Position numbers and translations under genes: made by a program. From contig NZ_JAACFT010000024.1 in the NCBI RefSeq assembly GCF_029051685.1, forward strand, positions 62,001 through 126,000: a stretch of DNA of 64,000 nt. The letters are read 5' to 3'. Below the pieces are notes generated by a model. The model was given only the letters and a program-made list of their open reading frames with translations, made no database searches and had not been told where the DNA came from. This document shows positions 61,613 to 64,000 of the stretch, piece by piece. The first letter of the stretch is position 1; each line of letters opens with the position of its first letter. Source of the stretch: Bradyrhizobium sp. CSA207 (GTDB lineage Bacteria; Pseudomonadota; Alphaproteobacteria; Rhizobiales; Xanthobacteraceae).

Positions 61613-62476
61613 ATGGTTGATTATGCAAAGACGCGGGCCTGGCGGTCCGGCGACGTCCACCACCCCTACACGGAAAAAGACACCATTCTCTACGCGCTCG
61701 GCGTCGGTGCCGCGAGCGGCCCATTGGACGAGCGGCAACTGCGCCTCGTATATGAAAAGGATCTCGTGCCACTTCCGACCATGGCGACCGTTCTGGCCTC
61801 GCCGGGGGCCTGGATGAGGGACAATGCGGAGCTCGGCATTGATTTCGCGAAAATGGTGCATGGCGAGCAGTCCGTGCAGATGCATTCTGCGCTTCCCCCG
61901 AGCGGAATTCTGGTCGGCAAGAGCCGCGTCGCGCGACTTGTCGACAAGGGCGAGAGCAAGGGCGCCATCATGCATGTCGAGAAGGAACTATGGGATGAAG
62001 CTGACAAACGATTGGTGGCCGTCAGTGAGCAGGTGCTCTTCCTTCGCGGCGATGGCGGCTTCTCAGAAGCCTCCGGCGGCGATGAACCCGCCGCCGCTCC
62101 GACGCCAGTCCCCGATCGTAGGCCGGACCGCGTAATCACGTTACCTACGCGCCCGGACCAGGCCGTGCTTTATCGCCTGTCGGGAGACCTCAATCCCCTG
62201 CACATAGACCCCGCGGTCGCCAACAAGGCCGGCTTCCGGGGGCCCATCCTGCACGGGCTTGCGACTTACGGATTTGCCTGTCGCGGCTTGGTGGAAACCT
62301 TCTGCGAAGGAGATCCCGCAGGGCTGAAGGCGATCCGCGCTCGGATGTCCGCGCCGGTCTTTCCTGGAGACACGATCCAGCTCGAATGCTGGCGCCTCGA
62401 TGACCGCGTCGCATTTCAGGCGCGTGTCGTCGAGCGCGATGCGCTGGTTCTCAGTCACGGCTGGGCAACGACCTGA
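61613..62476 (+). CDS. MaoC-like hydratase (hydratase-2 type, double hot-dog)
   Basis: A 287-residue protein with two hot-dog halves. The hydratase-2 motif lies in the C-terminal half: YRLSGDLNPLHIDPAVANKA, with catalytic Asp and His, then GFRGPILHGLATYGF. It should hydrate trans-2-enoyl-CoA to the (R)-3-hydroxyacyl-CoA, as in multifunctional enzyme 2. ATG at 61613 follows GAGGGGAG at a longish distance. First gene of a two-gene unit with the SDR downstream. Confidence 0.9.
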   Translation: MVDYAKTRAWRSGDVHHPYTEKDTILYALGVGAASGPLDERQLRLVYEKDLVPLPTMATVLASPGAWMRDNAELGIDFAKMVHGEQSVQMHSALPPSGILVGKSRVARLVDKGESKGAIMHVEKELWDEADKRLVAVSEQVLFLRGDGGFSEASGGDEPAAAPTPVPDRRPDRVITLPTRPDQAVLYRLSGDLNPLHIDPAVANKAGFRGPILHGLATYGFACRGLVETFCEGDPAGLKAIRARMSAPVFPGDTIQLECWRLDDRVAFQARVVERDALVLSHGWATT

Positions 62477-62535
62477 TTCGCCCGAGCGGTGCGCGCACAA
62501 GATGTTGGACTTCACCAGAAACTGAGGAATTGGGA

Positions 62536-63312
62536 ATGACGAAAAATATGGTGTCCCTACAAGGCCGGACGATCGTCGTCACCGGCGCCGCACAGGGGAT
62601 CGGCAAGGCAACGGCCGAATTGGCGATCGAACTCGGGGCGAACGTCGTCGCCGTCGATCTCAACGGCGAGGCGCTCGGGCTCGTCCTGGCGGCATTGCCT
62701 GCGGAGCGGGTGATCAAGGTCATCGGCAGCGTCACGGACGCGGAGTTGGCCGCGAGCACCGTCGCAGATGCCGTCGGCCGGTTCGGTTCGGTGAACGGAC
62801 TGGTCAACAATGCCGGCATCATTCGTCCCGCGATGATCGAAAAGATGAGCATGCATCAATGGCGCGAGGTCATCGACGTTCATCTCACGGGCGCGTTCCT
62901 CTGGCTGCAGGCGGTGGGACGCCATCTGGTGCAGCGCGCCAAGGACGGCGACGCCTCGGGAGGAGCCATCGTCAACATCTCGTCTGACGCGGGACGAAAG
63001 GGGTCGGTAGGCCAGATCAACTATGCCGCCGCCAAGGCCGGACTGCTCGGCATGACCATGACCGCGGCCCGGGAGTGGGGCAAATACAACATCCGGACCA
63101 ATTCGATCTGCTTTGGCGTGGTCGAAACGCCGATGACCGAGGTGGTACGCGGCGAGAAATTCCGCGATGGCATGTTGGCGCAGATCCCGCTTGCACGCTG
63201 GGCGACACCGGACGAAGTGGTACGGACCGTCTGCTTCCTGCTCTCCGATGCGTCCTCGTACACGACGGGCCAGCACATCGGGGTCAACGGCGGCTTCCAC
63301 ATCAGTCTTTGA
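62536..63312 (+). CDS. Short-chain dehydrogenase/reductase
   Basis: A 258-residue SDR. Cofactor motif VVTGAAQGIGKATAE, structural NNAGI, and the catalytic Ser-Tyr-Lys in VNISSDAGRKGSVGQINYAA AKAG (Tyr and Lys in the YAAAK part). The acidic residue after the second strand (VVAVDLNGE) suggests NAD. Following the hydratase, it is likely the 3-hydroxyacyl-CoA dehydrogenase step. GAGGA lies seven bases before the ATG at 62536. Confidence 0.9.
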   Translation: MTKNMVSLQGRTIVVTGAAQGIGKATAELAIELGANVVAVDLNGEALGLVLAALPAERVIKVIGSVTDAELAASTVADAVGRFGSVNGLVNNAGIIRPAMIEKMSMHQWREVIDVHLTGAFLWLQAVGRHLVQRAKDGDASGGAIVNISSDAGRKGSVGQINYAAAKAGLLGMTMTAAREWGKYNIRTNSICFGVVETPMTEVVRGEKFRDGMLAQIPLARWATPDEVVRTVCFLLSDASSYTTGQHIGVNGGFHISL

Positions 63313-63422
63313 CCCTACCGCCTTCGTCGCTGCCTTAGCATCTCCATATTCAGCAGTGCAGAAAGGCGCAGGCGAAACTTGCGGTGGGCGCGCACGAGAC
63401 GCGACCCACCGGCTCTCTTCTC

Positions 63423-64000
63423 CTAATCCGCCGTGATCGGCTCGCCGGACAGGCTCCAGCTGGTTCCATCGAAAACGGCGATGCGCAGAGTCTTGAACGC
63501 CGTGTAGTCTTCGGGTGTGGTGCTGATGGTGATACCCGGCAGCATCATCGGCATTCGCTGGCCGTGCAGGGATGTCGCCTTCCGAATCAGGTTCGCCCGG
63601 GTCAACTGGTCGCCGCAGGCCTTCAGAACGGCCCCCAGCGCGTTGACATTCATGTAGGCGACGAGCACCGAGTAATCGTCTGGATTGACCGACGGCGCAT
63701 ACTTCTTGAGAAAAGTCTTGTAGTCCTTGACCTCATCGTCGTCGGCCCAGGCCGGATCGCCCGGTTGCTTGAGAAACTGCGTGGTGACCAGTCCGCGCGA
63801 GGCGTCAAGGCCGGCCGGCTTCAGCACCGTCTCGACGGAGGCGGTCGAGCCACCGATGATGTGCAGCGGATGCCAGTCCAGTTCATGAACCTTGCGGATC
63901 GACTGCGCCGCGGCCTTGGCCGAAGACTGCTCGATCAGCGTGTCGACGCCGGCGGATTTCAACTGAACGATTTGCGAGTCGATGGTTGGGTCGGAAACTT
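63423..64000 (-). CDS. ABC transporter substrate-binding protein (N-terminus outside window)
   Basis: The C-terminal 191 codons of a LivJ/Peripla_BP_6-type binding protein. It shows QIVQLKSAGVDTLIEQSSAK at the truncated end, VETVLKPAGLDASRGLVTTQ and CGDQLTRANLIRKATSLHGQ. The frame runs open to the window edge, so the start lies to the right. It is a second periplasmic binding protein for the catabolic cluster, convergent with the SDR gene. Confidence 0.85.
   Translation of the reverse strand, partial: VSDPTIDSQIVQLKSAGVDTLIEQSSAKAAAQSIRKVHELDWHPLHIIGGSTASVETVLKPAGLDASRGLVTTQFLKQPGDPAWADDDEVKDYKTFLKKYAPSVNPDDYSVLVAYMNVNALGAVLKACGDQLTRANLIRKATSLHGQRMPMMLPGITISTTPEDYTAFKTLRIAVFDGTSWSLSGEPITAD

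Overview
The window looks like a chromosomal segment of a Bradyrhizobium-type alphaproteobacterium. Evidence: high GC with strong G/C third positions, an Asp-rich (Mg-type) HemB, an LdtR-type MarR regulator, a K+-insensitive H+-pyrophosphatase, the order glyA-nrdR-ribD-ribE-ribH-nusB-thiL, and intergenic repeats whose ends are inverted. This assignment is inference from gene content; no database search was possible.

Region 1 (1-26757) is ordinary core genome. It holds two MFS transporters, a class III nucleotide cyclase, the Mn transporter mntH, bpt (N-end rule), hemB, an ldtR-like regulator, and the one-carbon/riboflavin/thiamine block glyA to thiL. After these come hppA with a clear terminator, a MerR/carboxymuconolactone decarboxylase pair, a TctC-type binding protein, bamE, a cytochrome bc1 assembly chaperone, DUF177-plsX-fabH-ihfA-merR, and a tRNA-Pro(GGG) gene.

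Region 2 (26758-41937) is accessory and scarred. It opens with a small secreted repeat protein, a DUF1194 protein and gene remnants. Next comes a mercury operon, merR | merT-merP-merF-like-merBA, in which organomercurial lyase and mercuric reductase are one polypeptide. Immediately behind it is a bufferin-type RiPP cluster: a DUF2282 precursor, a DUF692 MNIO enzyme, a DUF2063 partner and a DoxX protein. An ECF sigma factor with an NrsF anti-sigma follows, then a thioredoxin / CcdA / peroxiredoxin module. One candidate sigma-F promoter (GTAACC-N16-CGAA) lies just before the precursor gene. Together these form a soft-metal defence island: Hg detoxification, a Cys-rich periplasmic metal-binding peptide, metal/thiol-responsive transcription, and periplasmic thiol supply. 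The region ends with remnants and a tyrosine integrase whose N-terminus is missing.

Region 3 (41938-64000) is a coherent acyl-CoA catabolic cluster. It holds two periplasmic substrate-binding proteins, an acyl-CoA synthetase, two CaiB-type CoA transferases, a fused double acyl-CoA dehydrogenase, a FadR-family GntR regulator and an IpdAB-like pair. It also holds two cytochromes P450 around a zinc alcohol dehydrogenase, a heteromeric acyl-CoA dehydrogenase pair, a nitronate-monooxygenase-like flavoprotein, a DUF35 + thiolase pair, a hydratase-2-type MaoC protein and an SDR. Families resemble those used on sterol side chains and rings or on terpenoids, but the substrate is not known. Four promoter regions carry the perfect palindrome TGGT-N3-ACCA placed on or beside sigma-70 promoter elements, two of them in divergent arrangements. 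This defines a compact regulon that I infer is controlled by the GntR protein at 48560-49381.
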